This document shows positions 33,699-42,793 of a DNA stretch of 64,000 bases, piece after piece. A program made the translations under genes and the position numbers. Under the pieces are notes generated by a model, which searched no databases, was not told the origin of the DNA, and worked only from the letters and a program-made list of their open reading frames with translations. Origin of the DNA: Micromonospora qiuiae (lineage in GTDB: Bacteria; Actinomycetota; Actinomycetes; Mycobacteriales; Micromonosporaceae); assembly GCF_016863555.1 (NCBI RefSeq), contig NZ_BOPC01000034.1, forward strand, positions 33,491 through 97,490, given 5' to 3'. Each line of letters begins with the position of its first letter. The first letter of the stretch is position 1.

Positions 33699-35060
33699 TC
33701 AGGTCACCGCGTGCCGAGGTCGGTCCGGGCCCACGTGCCCGGGACCCGGGTCGCCGGACGACGGCTGCGCCCCGGCGCTGCCGGTCGGGTCGCGCCCGGC
33801 GTCGTCGATGGCGGCCGCCACGGTCTGTTGGTCCGGAAAGCTCCGGGCGACGAACGCCATCAGCACCACGCCGACGGTGCTCCACACGCCCACCACGACC
33901 GGGATCGGGAACCGCTCGGCGAGCAGCCCGGTCACCAGTACCGCCGCACCCTGGATCACCTGGAGGCCCGTCGCCATCACGCCGAAGGCCCGGGCGCGGA
34001 AGCCGTTGGGGAGGGCCTGGACGAAGAGGCCGTTGGACACCGGAAAGATGCCGGCGACCGCGAATCCGCAGGCGGCGGCGAGCAGCGCCACCACCACTGG
34101 CGGCGGGTCGAACAGGGCGGGCACCAGGGCCAGCGGGGCCAGGACGGCCAATGGCCGCAGCAGGGCCTGCTGGCGGGCCGGCGTGAGGGCCCGCCCGACC
34201 AGCAGGCCGCCGAGGATGAACCCCACCGGACTGGCAGCCATGATCAGAGCCTGGGCCGTTCCTGCGTTCATCCGGCCAACGTGCTCGTTGGCCCAGGCCG
34301 CGGCCAGCCCTTCGGGCACGATGGAGAAGAGCGCGGCGCTGAAGACGAGCACGGCGATCGCCCGTAGCACCGGGGTGCGGAAGATCAGATTGAACCCGGC
34401 GGCGGTTTCCCGCAGCAGATGGCTGCGGTGCGTGCGGCTCATCGCCGGCGGCCGGTCGTCGACGCCGAACCGGATGATCAAGGCCGACGCGGCGAAGGCG
34501 CCCGCGTTCATCAGCAGCGCGGCGGAGGGGTTGAGCGTCGCCACGGCGGCGCCGAGGAGGTAGCCCACGACCTGGGCCGCCTGCCCCCCGCTCGTGAGGA
34601 GCGAGAGCCCGAGGACGAGCCGCTCCTTCGACAGGATCACCGGCGTCAGCGCGGAGCGCGCGGCCTGGCTCGGCGAGTGGGCCAGGGTGGCGAGGAAAAT
34701 CAGCACCAGGATTGCCGCCACCGGCATGCCCGGGATGGCGATGAGCAGCATCAACGCCATGCGGAAGAGGTCGCAGGCCACCATGACCTGTCGGTAGCGG
34801 TGCCGCTCGGCGACGGCGGCGAGCAGTGGCCCCCCGATCAGCCAGGGCAGGTAGCTGACCGCGAAGGCGGCGGCGGAGAGGGCGACGGACTCGGTCTCCC
34901 GGTAGACGAGGAGGGTGACCGCCGCCTTGGCGATGTAGTCGCCGATCCAGGTCAGCATGGCGGCCGTGAAGACGGCACGGTACTCACCCTGGGCGAAAAC
35001 CTCCCGGAAGGTGGCTGGTCCTTCTCGAGGAGGTTGCTCGTCCGACACCATCGCCTCCAT
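33699..35060 (-). CDS. MFS transporter, likely drug or metabolite exporter
   Basis: The 453-residue protein has about 12 predicted transmembrane helices. These include [42 protein letters not shown] (the loop 2-3 Arg-rich motif of MFS), [21 protein letters not shown] and [21 protein letters not shown]. The pattern fits the enterobactin/macrolide exporter-like MFS group. The last ~35 residues are Gly/Pro/Asp-rich and disordered. It is an isolated reverse-strand gene; the substrate is unknown. Confidence 0.88.
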   Translation of the reverse strand: MEAMVSDEQPPREGPATFREVFAQGEYRAVFTAAMLTWIGDYIAKAAVTLLVYRETESVALSAAAFAVSYLPWLIGGPLLAAVAERHRYRQVMVACDLFRMALMLLIAIPGMPVAAILVLIFLATLAHSPSQAARSALTPVILSKERLVLGLSLLTSGGQAAQVVGYLLGAAVATLNPSAALLMNAGAFAASALIIRFGVDDRPPAMSRTHRSHLLRETAAGFNLIFRTPVLRAIAVLVFSAALFSIVPEGLAAAWANEHVGRMNAGTAQALIMAASPVGFILGGLLVGRALTPARQQALLRPLAVLAPLALVPALFDPPPVVVALLAAACGFAVAGIFPVSNGLFVQALPNGFRARAFGVMATGLQVIQGAAVLVTGLLAERFPIPVVVGVWSTVGVVLMAFVARSFPDQQTVAAAIDDAGRDPTGSAGAQPSSGDPGPGHVGPDRPRHAVT

Positions 35061-35276
35061 CGCCCCGGCAGCGCGCCACTCGTGATGGCTGCCCCGGGGC
35101 CATCGTCAGATCTACCGATCAGCGAGGACGTGACCACGCTCGGGGAGCGCGTGCACCGGATTCTGCCCGATTGTCTGACAGCTGGCTAGGGCGAACGGCT
35201 TGATCGTCACATCCCCGACTGAACCGAACGGACGATACCTGAGGGGCCGCTCGGCCGCGACCCCTCGCCGGTCGGG

Positions 35277-36338
35277 TCAGGCCCCGCCCCGGCCGGTCTC
35301 GGTGTCTGCTGGAGTAGGGGCGCCGGGAAAGCCGCGCCCGGCCGCGATCCTCGCCGTGATGCCGGAGTTCTCCAGTGCCTCGATGAGCCGGCGGCGCAAC
35401 TCCCGGGCCACGGCGGCCTGGCCGTCGGCGGTGGTCTTGACCACCGTGCGGATCACCGTCCCCTCCACCGTGATCTGCTCGACGCCCAGCACCTGCGGCG
35501 GCTCGACCACAGAGGATGCGAGCTCCGGATCCACCGCGATCGAGGCGGCGGCGGTACGCAGCACCGCGCTCGCCTGCTCGGTGCCGGCGAACCCGACCGG
35601 CAGGTCGACCACCACCAGCGCCCAGCCCTGGCTCTTGTTGCCCACCCGGACGACCTCACCGTTGCGGATGTACCAGAGCACGCCCCGCCCGTCACGGACG
35701 GTGGTGACCCGCAGGCCGACCGCCTCGACCACACCGGTCGCCTCGCCGAGGTCGACGGTGTCGCCGACCCCGTACTGGTCCTCGATCAGCATGAACAACC
35801 CCGCGATCAGGTCCTTCACCAGGCTCTGCGCGCCGAATCCGAGGGCGACACCGGCGATGCCCGCGCTGGCCAGCAGCGGCGCCAGGTCGAAGCCGAACTC
35901 CTTGAGCAGCATCAGCAGGGCGATGCCGAAGATGAAGGCGGTGCTCATGCTGCGCAGCACCGAACCGATCGCCTCGGCGCGCTGGCGGCGTCGCTCCGGG
36001 ACGAACTCGCCGGGCTCGGCGGCGGACGGGATGCGCTCGCGCAGCGGGCGGAGCATGGTGGGTACGCCGGCGTCGCTGGTGGTCCGCACCAGCCGCCGGA
36101 TCGTTCGGTGCACCAGCCACCGGGCGGCCACCGCCAGCAGCAGGATCAGGATGATCCGCAGCGGTTTGATCAGGATCCAGTAACTGCCCTCGGCGAACCA
36201 CACCGAGCCGGTCAGGTCCCAGGCCCACTTGCACAGGCTCAGGCTCTCGGTGAGGCACTCCGGACTGGGGGCGTCGGCCGTCTCGGTCGAGGTCGGGCTC
36301 GACGTGACTGGTGCGGGGCTGGGCATGCTGAGGGTCAC
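35277..36338 (-). CDS. MscS-family mechanosensitive ion channel
   Basis: The GTG at 36338 was chosen; the same frame also offers an ATG at 36386. The protein (about 353 residues) has an N-terminal region with two Cys, a TM helix YWILIKPLRIILILLLAVAA and a second TM with TAFIFGIALLMLLKEFGFD. The pore helix is APLLASAGIAGVALGFGAQSLVKDLIAGLFMLIEDQYGVGD, the MscS signature. The beta domain carries GVVEAVGLRVTTVRD and IRNGEVVRVGNKSQGWA. It releases solutes under hypo-osmotic shock. Confidence 0.93.
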   Translation of the reverse strand: MTLSMPSPAPVTSSPTSTETADAPSPECLTESLSLCKWAWDLTGSVWFAEGSYWILIKPLRIILILLLAVAARWLVHRTIRRLVRTTSDAGVPTMLRPLRERIPSAAEPGEFVPERRRQRAEAIGSVLRSMSTAFIFGIALLMLLKEFGFDLAPLLASAGIAGVALGFGAQSLVKDLIAGLFMLIEDQYGVGDTVDLGEATGVVEAVGLRVTTVRDGRGVLWYIRNGEVVRVGNKSQGWALVVVDLPVGFAGTEQASAVLRTAAASIAVDPELASSVVEPPQVLGVEQITVEGTVIRTVVKTTADGQAAVARELRRRLIEALENSGITARIAAGRGFPGAPTPADTETGRGGA

Positions 36339-36593
36339 GCCTGATTTCGTACCGCAACCGCCCGGTGGACCCGCCATCGACCCCACCGGACGGGTGACCC
36401 GGGCCGCGCCGAGGACGCCGACGCCGAAGGCCCCGCCAGGTACCCCGGATTAGTGCGTGCATTCGCGGTTCCGATCAGGGACGATTGGCGCAACGGACGT
36501 CGGTGATTCGGCCGGCGTCGGCGCGGTGTGGGCTGTGTCCGGCACCGGTCGGCGGTGGCGAGTTGACAGCCGCTTGACCGGGAGAGTGACACG

Positions 36594-37127
36594 ATGCCTG
36601 ACATACGACCCACGGTGGGCTCCGGCGCGCTGGTCCTCAACGCCACCTACGAGCCGCTGTGTGTCGTGTCGGTACGTCGGGCCGCGATCCTCGTACTTTC
36701 GGCCAAGGCGGTCTGTGTCGCCGACGGCGACGGCATCCTGCACAGCGCCCGCAGCGCGTTGCCGGTGCCCTCGGTCGTCCGGCTCACCCGGTTCGTCCGG
36801 GTGCCGTACCGCACCCACGTGGGTCTGTCCCGCCGGGCGATCTTCGCCCGGGACGGCTGGCGGTGCGCCTACTGCCGAGGCCCGGCCGAGACGATCGACC
36901 ACGTCTTCCCGCGCAGCCGCGGCGGCCGGCACGCCTGGGAGAACGTGGTGGCCGCCTGTGCCCGGTGCAACCACACCAAGGGCGACAAGACCCCGGCCGA
37001 GCTGGGCTGGCGGCTGCCCGCGCCGCCCACCGCGCCGAAGGGGATCGCGTGGCGCGTCCTCGGCCACCGCGCACCCGACCCGCGCTGGGTCGACTGGCTG
37101 GACCTCCGCGAACCCGAAGCCGCCTGA
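36594..37127 (+). CDS. HNH endonuclease
   Basis: The 177-residue protein has an N-terminal part LVLNATYEPLCVVSVRRAAILVL. The HNH domain is at about 78-125: RAIFARDGWRCAYCRG, ETIDHVFPRSRGGRHAWENVVAACARCNHTKGDKTPAELGW, with two CxxC zinc pairs and catalytic His in IDHV. This subfamily is widespread in actinobacteria as single chromosomal genes. The substrate is unknown, and it shows no restriction-modification partner here. GGGAGAG lies before the ATG. Confidence 0.93.
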   Translation: MPDIRPTVGSGALVLNATYEPLCVVSVRRAAILVLSAKAVCVADGDGILHSARSALPVPSVVRLTRFVRVPYRTHVGLSRRAIFARDGWRCAYCRGPAETIDHVFPRSRGGRHAWENVVAACARCNHTKGDKTPAELGWRLPAPPTAPKGIAWRVLGHRAPDPRWVDWLDLREPEAA

Positions 37128-37148
37128 CGAGACGTCGGGAGCGCGAAC

Positions 37149-37985
37149 TCACCGCGCCTCGACCAACGAGGCGAACACGATCACGTTGTCCGCGTAGCCG
37201 GTCGCCCCGCCCACCCAACGGCCACCACAGGTGATCAGCCGTAGCTGGGGTCGGCTGAAGTCACCGAAGACCTCGTCCGCGGGCAGCTGCTCCTTGTCGT
37301 ACCGGCCGACCCGGTCGACCTCGAAGATCGCCACCGAGCCGTCCGAACGGGCGACCTCGACCCGGTCCCCGGGTCGTAGCTCCCGCAGGTGCGCGAAGAC
37401 CGCCGGGCCGGTGTCGGTGTCGACGTGTCCGACGATCACAGCGGGGCCGTACTCGCCGGGTGTCGGGCCCTGGTCGTACCAACCTGCCTCCTGTGCCCGC
37501 TGCGCCGTCGGCGCGGCGATGCTGCCGTCCGGGGCGATGCCCACGCTGTGCACCGGCGCGTCGAGGTCGATCGAGCTGATCTCGATGCCGAGTGGCTGGC
37601 TCGCCGCCAGCAGCGGGAACTTCTTCGGCGGTGGCGCCAGCCCGGCGATGAAGCGGTCCGGCAGAACGCTCACGCCGGTCAGTCGCTCGACGCCGAGCAT
37701 CGCGACGATCAACAGCATCAGGGTGCCGATCACCAGTACGGGCAGCCCCGGACCGGAGAACTGGCGCCGGGGCCCCGGCGACCCGGCGTGGCGCGGTCGC
37801 GGCGGCAGCGGCGGGGCCGACGGATCGGGCGTGGCGACGCCGGCCGAGCCCACCTGCGCGGCGATCCGGCACAGCCGGCCGGCGGCCGTGGCCACCCGCC
37901 GCGGCCAGGCGCGGCGCCTGCGGCGGGCGGTGGTCCGGGGCGAGCCCGGACCCGGTTCCGGCGCGGGTACGCGGCAGCCGATCAT
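37149..37985 (-). CDS. Class F sortase
   Basis: The 278-residue protein has a basic Pro/Arg N-terminus, one membrane anchor (LPVLVIGTLMLLIVAMLGVE) and an extracellular sortase beta-barrel (about 125-275). Catalytic elements are VIVGHVDTDTGPAVFAHL (His), LRLITCGGRW (Cys) and a late basic/aromatic tail. The class F label rests on its short barrel and actinobacterial context. It sits 12 bp behind a gene for a secreted protein with a TM tail, in the same direction. Confidence 0.9.
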   Translation of the reverse strand: MIGCRVPAPEPGPGSPRTTARRRRRAWPRRVATAAGRLCRIAAQVGSAGVATPDPSAPPLPPRPRHAGSPGPRRQFSGPGLPVLVIGTLMLLIVAMLGVERLTGVSVLPDRFIAGLAPPPKKFPLLAASQPLGIEISSIDLDAPVHSVGIAPDGSIAAPTAQRAQEAGWYDQGPTPGEYGPAVIVGHVDTDTGPAVFAHLRELRPGDRVEVARSDGSVAIFEVDRVGRYDKEQLPADEVFGDFSRPQLRLITCGGRWVGGATGYADNVIVFASLVEAR

Positions 37986-37997
37986 GGCGGCGGTGGG

Positions 37998-38528
37998 TCA
38001 GGAGCCGGCCCGGCGTCGGCTGCTGAAGAGCCCGAAGACCACCGCTGCGGCCACCGTCGCAGTTCCACCGAGCAGCAGCATCGAGCCCATGCTCCGGCCG
38101 GCGGTACCACCGCCACCGGTCGCCGGACCCTTGGTCGGCTGTTCCATGTTCAGCACGTTCAGGTTGGTGCTGGCGGTCCGGCCGTTGTTGCAGCGCAGAT
38201 GCACCGGATAATCCCCGGCCGCCTTGTTGCCGGGAACCGTGGCGTCGCCGGTGAGGAAGCCGTTGTCCGGCCGGAGGAAGACCCGGTTGAAGGCATCCGA
38301 GGTCACCTCGGCCTGCCGGTTGTTGGCGTTGTCGCAGCTGGCCCGGATGTGCACCCGGGAGCCGGCCTGCACGCTGTTCGGCGTCACCTCGATGAAGGTG
38401 TTGTCACCCGCCCGAGCGGGTGCCGCGCCGATCAGGACGAACGCCCCGATCAGGGCGAACGCCCCGAGCAGTCGGACGATGGCGGACGAGGCGTGGAGCA
38501 CGCCTCCGTACGGTCGCAGATCCCGCAT
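37998..38528 (-). CDS. Secreted surface protein, possible sortase substrate
   Basis: The ATG at 38528 follows GGGAGG; an earlier ATG at 38546 lacks a good site. The 176-residue protein has a signal peptide ending near GAAPARAG and a ~100-residue beta-sandwich-like domain with two paired cysteines (RASCDNANN, HLRCNNG). A Gly/Thr-rich linker precedes GPATG, then a hydrophobic segment SMLLLGGTATVAAAVVFGLF and RRR. The GPATG-TM-RRR end has the layout of a cell-wall sorting signal with a non-standard first residue. The sortase gene is 12 bp downstream. Confidence 0.78.
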   Translation of the reverse strand: MRDLRPYGGVLHASSAIVRLLGAFALIGAFVLIGAAPARAGDNTFIEVTPNSVQAGSRVHIRASCDNANNRQAEVTSDAFNRVFLRPDNGFLTGDATVPGNKAAGDYPVHLRCNNGRTASTNLNVLNMEQPTKGPATGGGGTAGRSMGSMLLLGGTATVAAAVVFGLFSSRRRAGS

Positions 38529-38628
38529 GATCCTCCCTCCCGGCACCGGCGTACCGGTCCTGCTGGGGCGACCCGGGGCGCTTTCCCCCTGTCCACGGGG
38601 CTAACCCGGCACCGGAGGAAGGGCGGAT

Positions 38629-38680
38629 GTTAAGAAGGGGCCCTTCCTCTACCGGAGGCGTTAAAAGGGGGCCCTTCCTT
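38629..38680. repeat. Dispersed GGGGCCC repeat element, copy 3
   Basis: Reads GTTAAGAAGGGGCCCTTCCT, then CTACCGGAGGC and a second GTTAAAAGGGGGCCCTTCCT arm. On the reverse strand it is translated into the last 17 residues of the Lrp-type regulator and supplies its TAA stop. Confidence 0.9.
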
Positions 38681-39112
38681 CTCCCGCGTCAGGGGGCGCC
38701 AGCCGAGGGGGGTGGAGAGCACCATGGTGCTGGACGGCTGGCCGTACGGGGCGAGCCGGTCGATGACCGCCTCGAACTCGCCGATCGACCCGGCCGCCAC
38801 CTTCAGCACGCTGCACGCGTCGCCGGTGATCCGGTGGATCTCCAGGATCTCCGGCCAGCCGGCGATATCCGGGTCGTGCAGAATGCACCGCGAGCCGTAG
38901 CAGGACATCCGGATCAGCGCCACCACCGTGCGCCCGGCGCGGGCCAGGTCGACGTGGGCGTGGTAGCCCGTGATCACGCCGGTTTCCTCCAGCCGGCGGA
39001 CCCGCTCGGCCACTGCCGGCGGGGAGAGATGCACCCGCCGGGACAGTTCGCTGAAGGACAACCGCGCGTCGGCCTGCAACTCGCGCAGCAGGGCCCAGTC
39101 CATCTCGTCCAC
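38630..39112 (-). CDS. Lrp/AsnC-family regulator divergent from the kynurenine operon
   Basis: The 160-residue protein starts at a GTG (V/M-DEMDWALLRELQADARLS). It has an N-terminal winged helix (FSELSRRVHLSPPAVAERVRRLEE) and a C-terminal RAM domain for effector binding (VVALIRMSC, EILEIHRITGDACSVLKVAAG, STMVLSTPL). Being divergent from the tryptophan catabolic genes, it is the obvious regulator and may sense kynurenine or tryptophan; I infer this from position. The last residues EGPPFNASGRGRAPS come from a dispersed repeat. TAAGGT lies 6 nt before the GTG, suggesting a leaderless mRNA. Confidence 0.9.
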   Translation of the reverse strand: MDEMDWALLRELQADARLSFSELSRRVHLSPPAVAERVRRLEETGVITGYHAHVDLARAGRTVVALIRMSCYGSRCILHDPDIAGWPEILEIHRITGDACSVLKVAAGSIGEFEAVIDRLAPYGQPSSTMVLSTPLGWRPLTREKEGPPFNASGRGRAPS

Positions 39113-39114
39113 CG

Positions 39115-39140
39115 CTCGACCTTACGCCCGAAAAGTCGAG
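39115..39140. promoter_or_regulatory. Candidate operator: CTCGAC inverted repeat over the Lrp-type promoter
   Basis: CTCGAC (39115-39120) and GTCGAG (39135-39140) are perfect 6 bp arms with a 14 bp centre. The first arm overlaps the -10 hexamer (39119-39124) of the regulator gene. It is suitably placed for autoregulation. Confidence 0.35.
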
Positions 39141-39258
39141 TCGGCCCAGCGCCTTTCGTTCGGCAGGTCGATCGCCGGGAGTGCCGTTGAAGAGGCATTC
39201 CATCCGGCGTGGCGGACGGGAGATCATGACTGGACGGGAGCCAGGAAGGAGCGGACGT

Positions 39259-40152
39259 ATGGAGCAGACCGAGCTGCGCCCCCGAGCGGCGGTGCGTCCG
39301 GTCACGCCCCGGCAGCGCGCGGCCCGCGCCGCCCGCAACGGCGGCGAGCCGACATTGGAGTTCACCGACCGGGTGCCGTACGACGCGTACGTGCACGCCA
39401 GTACGCTGCACGGGCTGCAACAGCCGCTGAGCGACGACCCGGGCGAGATGTCGTTCCTGATGGTCAGCCAGATCATGGAGCTGTACTTCGGGCTGACCTG
39501 CCACGAGCTGCGAGACACCGTCCGGCTGCTACGCGCCGACCGGGTGTGGGAGGCGCTTGCCCCGCTGCGGCGGGCCGCGCTGCACCTGGAAGCGCTCAAC
39601 GCCGCCTGGCGGGGCCTGCGCTGGATGACCCCGGCCGACTTCAACCGCTTCCGCAACCTGCTCGGTGAGGGGTCGGGCTTCCAGTCGGCCATGTACCGCC
39701 ACCTGGAGTTCCTGCTCGGGCTGCGCGACCCCGCGCTGATCCGGCCGTTCCGTCGGCAGACCGAGGTGTACGCCGCGCTGTCCGCGGCCCTGACCACGCC
39801 GAGTGTCTGGGACGAAGTGATCGACCTGCTCGCCCGGCACGGTCACGACCTGCCCGCCGAGTTGCTGGAGCGGGACGTTGCCACCGAGCACGAGGCGCAC
39901 CCCGCCGTCGAGGCGGCCTGGGTGCGGATCTACGCCGACGCCGGCCCGGACAACCACCTGCGGCTGCTCGGCGAAGCGTTGACCGAGGTGGCCGAGCAGT
40001 TCGGCGACTGGCGGCACCACCACATCAAGGCGGTGCAGCGCACCATGGGCGCAAAGGTCGGCAGCGGCGGCTCGGCCGGGCTGGCGTGGTTGCAGCGCAG
40101 CATGGCCCGGGTGGTCTTCCCCGAGCTGTGGTCGGCCCGGACGGCGATGTGA
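39259..40152 (+). CDS. kynA: Tryptophan 2,3-dioxygenase
   Basis: The ATG at 39259 has AAGGAG 7 nt before it; an upstream ATG in frame is less likely. The 297-residue haem enzyme opens the indole ring of Trp to N-formylkynurenine. Family motifs are FTDRVPYDAYVHASTLHGLQ, MSFLMVSQIMELYFGLTCHELRDTV, SGFQSAMYRHLEFLLGLR and FGDWRHHHIKAVQRTMGAKVGSGGSAGLAWL, the last with the proximal His region. It is the first gene of an eleven-gene transcript and is divergent from the Lrp-type gene. Confidence 0.96.
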   Translation: MEQTELRPRAAVRPVTPRQRAARAARNGGEPTLEFTDRVPYDAYVHASTLHGLQQPLSDDPGEMSFLMVSQIMELYFGLTCHELRDTVRLLRADRVWEALAPLRRAALHLEALNAAWRGLRWMTPADFNRFRNLLGEGSGFQSAMYRHLEFLLGLRDPALIRPFRRQTEVYAALSAALTTPSVWDEVIDLLARHGHDLPAELLERDVATEHEAHPAVEAAWVRIYADAGPDNHLRLLGEALTEVAEQFGDWRHHHIKAVQRTMGAKVGSGGSAGLAWLQRSMARVVFPELWSARTAM

Positions 40153-40163
40153 GGCGAGCGGAA

Positions 40164-41465
40164 ATGACGACGAGGAAGACGGAGCCGCCGCGCTCCGGTG
40201 AGGCCGAGGCTCTCCGCCTGGACGACAACGATCCGGGGCACCGGCACCTGTTCCACGTGCCCCCGGCCGACGGCGGGCGCTATCCCGATGCCGCGTACCT
40301 GGCCGGTAACTCGCTCGGCCTGCAACCGACGGCCACCCGCGCGGAACTGCTGGCCGACCTGGACGCCTGGCGCCGGCTCGGTGTCGAAGGCCACCTGGAG
40401 GGGGAACGGCCCTGGCTGCCGTACCACGAGTTGCTGACCGCGCCGGCCGCGCGACTGGTCGGTGCCCGGCCCACCGAGACCGTGGTGATGAACTCGCTCA
40501 CGGTCGACCTGCACCTGCTGATGGTCAGCTTCTACCGGCCCGCCGGCGAACGGAGGCGGATCGTCATCGAGGACACCGCCTTCCCGTCCGACAGCTACGC
40601 CGTGCGCAGCCAGGCCCGGTTCCACGGGCTCGACCCGGACACCACCGTGGTCCGGCTCCGGCCCCGCCCCGGTGAGGAGAACCTGCGCACAGAGGACATC
40701 ACCGGGTTCCTGGCGGCCGAGGGGCACACCGTCGCGCTGGTCCTGCTCGGCGGGGTCAACTACCTCACCGGCGAGCTGATGGACATTCCCGCGATCACCG
40801 CCGCCGGCCGGGCCGCCGGGGCGGCCGTCGGCTGGGACCTGGCGCACGCGGCGGGCAACGTGCCGCTGGCGCTGCACGACTGGGACGTCGACTTCGCCGC
40901 CTGGTGCTCGTACAAGTACCTCAACTCCGGTCCCGGCGCGCTGGCCGGGGTCTTCGTGCACGAGCGGCACCACGGTGACCCCGCGCTGCCCCGCTTCGAG
41001 GGCTGGTGGAGCACGGCGGCGGACACCCGTTTCGAGATGACCCCGGTGTCCCGGCCGCCGGCCACCGTCGAGGCGTGGCAGATCTCCAACCCACCGATCT
41101 TCGCGATGGGCCCGGTCCGCACCTCTCTGGAGTTGTTCGACTCGGTCGGCATGCCCGCGCTGCGCGAGCGCAGCCTGCGGCTCACCGGCTACCTGGAGCG
41201 GCTGCTGGACGAGGTGACCGTCGACCGGCCGCTGAAGGTGATCACCCCGCGCGACCCGAGCCGGCGCGGCTGTCAACTTTCGGTACGCATCGCCGCGGGC
41301 AGCGCCAACGAGCTGACCAAGCGGCTGCGGCACGAGCACGGCGTGATCGCCGACGCCCGCGAGCCGGACATCGTCCGCTTCGCCCCGGTGCCGCTCTACT
41401 CGACGTACCACGACTGCTGGCGGGTCGCCGACGCGCTGGCCGCAACCGTGGAGGCCGCTGTATGA
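40164..41465 (+). CDS. kynU: Kynureninase
   Basis: The 433-residue PLP enzyme hydrolyses 3-hydroxykynurenine to 3-hydroxyanthranilate and alanine. It has AAYLAGNSLGLQPTATRAEL, VVMNSLTVDLHLLMVSFYRP, GWDLAHAAGNVPLALHDWDVDFAAWCSYKYLNSGPGALAG with the PLP lysine Lys251, and FEGWWSTAADTRFEM. It starts 11 bp after kynA and overlaps the next gene by 4 bp (ATGA). Confidence 0.96.
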   Translation: MTTRKTEPPRSGEAEALRLDDNDPGHRHLFHVPPADGGRYPDAAYLAGNSLGLQPTATRAELLADLDAWRRLGVEGHLEGERPWLPYHELLTAPAARLVGARPTETVVMNSLTVDLHLLMVSFYRPAGERRRIVIEDTAFPSDSYAVRSQARFHGLDPDTTVVRLRPRPGEENLRTEDITGFLAAEGHTVALVLLGGVNYLTGELMDIPAITAAGRAAGAAVGWDLAHAAGNVPLALHDWDVDFAAWCSYKYLNSGPGALAGVFVHERHHGDPALPRFEGWWSTAADTRFEMTPVSRPPATVEAWQISNPPIFAMGPVRTSLELFDSVGMPALRERSLRLTGYLERLLDEVTVDRPLKVITPRDPSRRGCQLSVRIAAGSANELTKRLRHEHGVIADAREPDIVRFAPVPLYSTYHDCWRVADALAATVEAAV

Positions 41466-42793
41466 GTGAACGCGATGAGATCGCCGTGGTGGGGGCGGGG
41501 CTTGCCGGTTGCCTGCTGGCCTGCTACCTGGCCCGTCGGGGCTACCCGGTGGCACTCTACGAGCGGCGGCCGGATCCGCGTGTCGGGACGCCCGAGCGGG
41601 GCCGCTCGATCAACCTGGCCCTCGCCGATCGGGGCCTGGACGCGCTGCGCCGGATCGGGCTGGAGGAACAGGTGCTGGCCGACGCGCTGCCGATGCGCGG
41701 CCGCATGATCCACCCGGTGGTGGGGGAGCCGCAGCTCCAGCCGTACAGCGCCTCCGGCGACCTGGCGATCAACTCGATCGGCCGGGGTGCGTTGAACAAC
41801 ACCCTGCTGGAGGCCGCCACCAAGCTGCCCGGGGTGCGGGTGGCCTTCGACCACCGGCTGGTCGGGCTCGACCCGGCCACCGGCGAGATGACCTTCGAAA
41901 CCCCGCAGGGCACGGTCACCGCGCACGCCCAGGTCGTGCTCGGCGCCGACGGCGCCGGTTCGGCCGTACGCGGGCAGCTGCTCGAACACGACCTGCTCAC
42001 CGAGAGCGCCGACTTCCTCGACTACGGCTACAAGGAACTCACCATCCCGCCGCTCGGCGGTGACTTCGCGCTCGACCCCGGCGCCCTGCACATCTGGCCG
42101 CGCGGCACCTCGATGATGATCGCGCTGCCGAACCCGGACCGCTCCTTCACCTGCACGTTGTTCTGGCCCACCCACGGCACCGCCAGCTTCGCCTCACTGG
42201 GCAGCAAGGCGGCCATCGAGCGATACTTCGCGCAGCACTACCCGGACGTGCCGCCGCTCGCGCCGACCCTGGTCGACGACTACCAGCACAACCCGATCGG
42301 CCTGCTGGGCACGGTGCGCTGCGACCCGTGGCAGGCCGGCGGGCGGGTCGGCCTGCTCGGCGACGCGGCGCACGCCATCGTGCCGTTCTACGGCCAGGGC
42401 GCGAACTGCGCCTTCGAGGACGTGGTGGAGCTGGACCGCTGCCTGGACGAGTGCGCCGACGACTGGTCGGCGGCGCTGCCGCTGTTCCAGCAGCGCCGGC
42501 AGGACAACGCCGAGGCGATCGCCCAGATGGCGCTGACCAACTTCGTGGAGATGCGGGACAAGGTCGCCTCGCCCGTGTACCAGACCCGCAAGAAGATCGA
42601 GCACGCGCTGGAACGGGCGTTGCCCGGCCGGTACGTCTCCGAGTACGAGCTGGTCTCCTTCTCCACCCTCCCGTACGCGCAGGTGCAGCGCCGGGTCCGC
42701 CGGCAGTACCAGGCGGTCGGCGCGATGGCCGTCGGTGTGCTGGCGGCGCTGGCCGGTGCGGCGGTGGCCCTCGGCCGCAGGAGGCGCCGATGA
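41462..42793 (+). CDS. kmo: Kynurenine 3-monooxygenase
   Basis: The 443-residue flavoprotein has the FAD dinucleotide motif EIAVVGAGLAGCLLACYLARRG, RSINLALADRGLDALRRIGL, GADGAGSAVRGQLLE and GRVGLLGDAAHAIVPFYGQGANCAFEDV (GD motif). The C-terminus adds a hydrophobic segment AVGAMAVGVLAALAGAAVALG followed by RRRRR, so it is probably membrane-tethered, like the eukaryotic enzyme. It hydroxylates kynurenine with NADPH and O2. Confidence 0.96.
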   Translation: MSERDEIAVVGAGLAGCLLACYLARRGYPVALYERRPDPRVGTPERGRSINLALADRGLDALRRIGLEEQVLADALPMRGRMIHPVVGEPQLQPYSASGDLAINSIGRGALNNTLLEAATKLPGVRVAFDHRLVGLDPATGEMTFETPQGTVTAHAQVVLGADGAGSAVRGQLLEHDLLTESADFLDYGYKELTIPPLGGDFALDPGALHIWPRGTSMMIALPNPDRSFTCTLFWPTHGTASFASLGSKAAIERYFAQHYPDVPPLAPTLVDDYQHNPIGLLGTVRCDPWQAGGRVGLLGDAAHAIVPFYGQGANCAFEDVVELDRCLDECADDWSAALPLFQQRRQDNAEAIAQMALTNFVEMRDKVASPVYQTRKKIEHALERALPGRYVSEYELVSFSTLPYAQVQRRVRRQYQAVGAMAVGVLAALAGAAVALGRRRRR

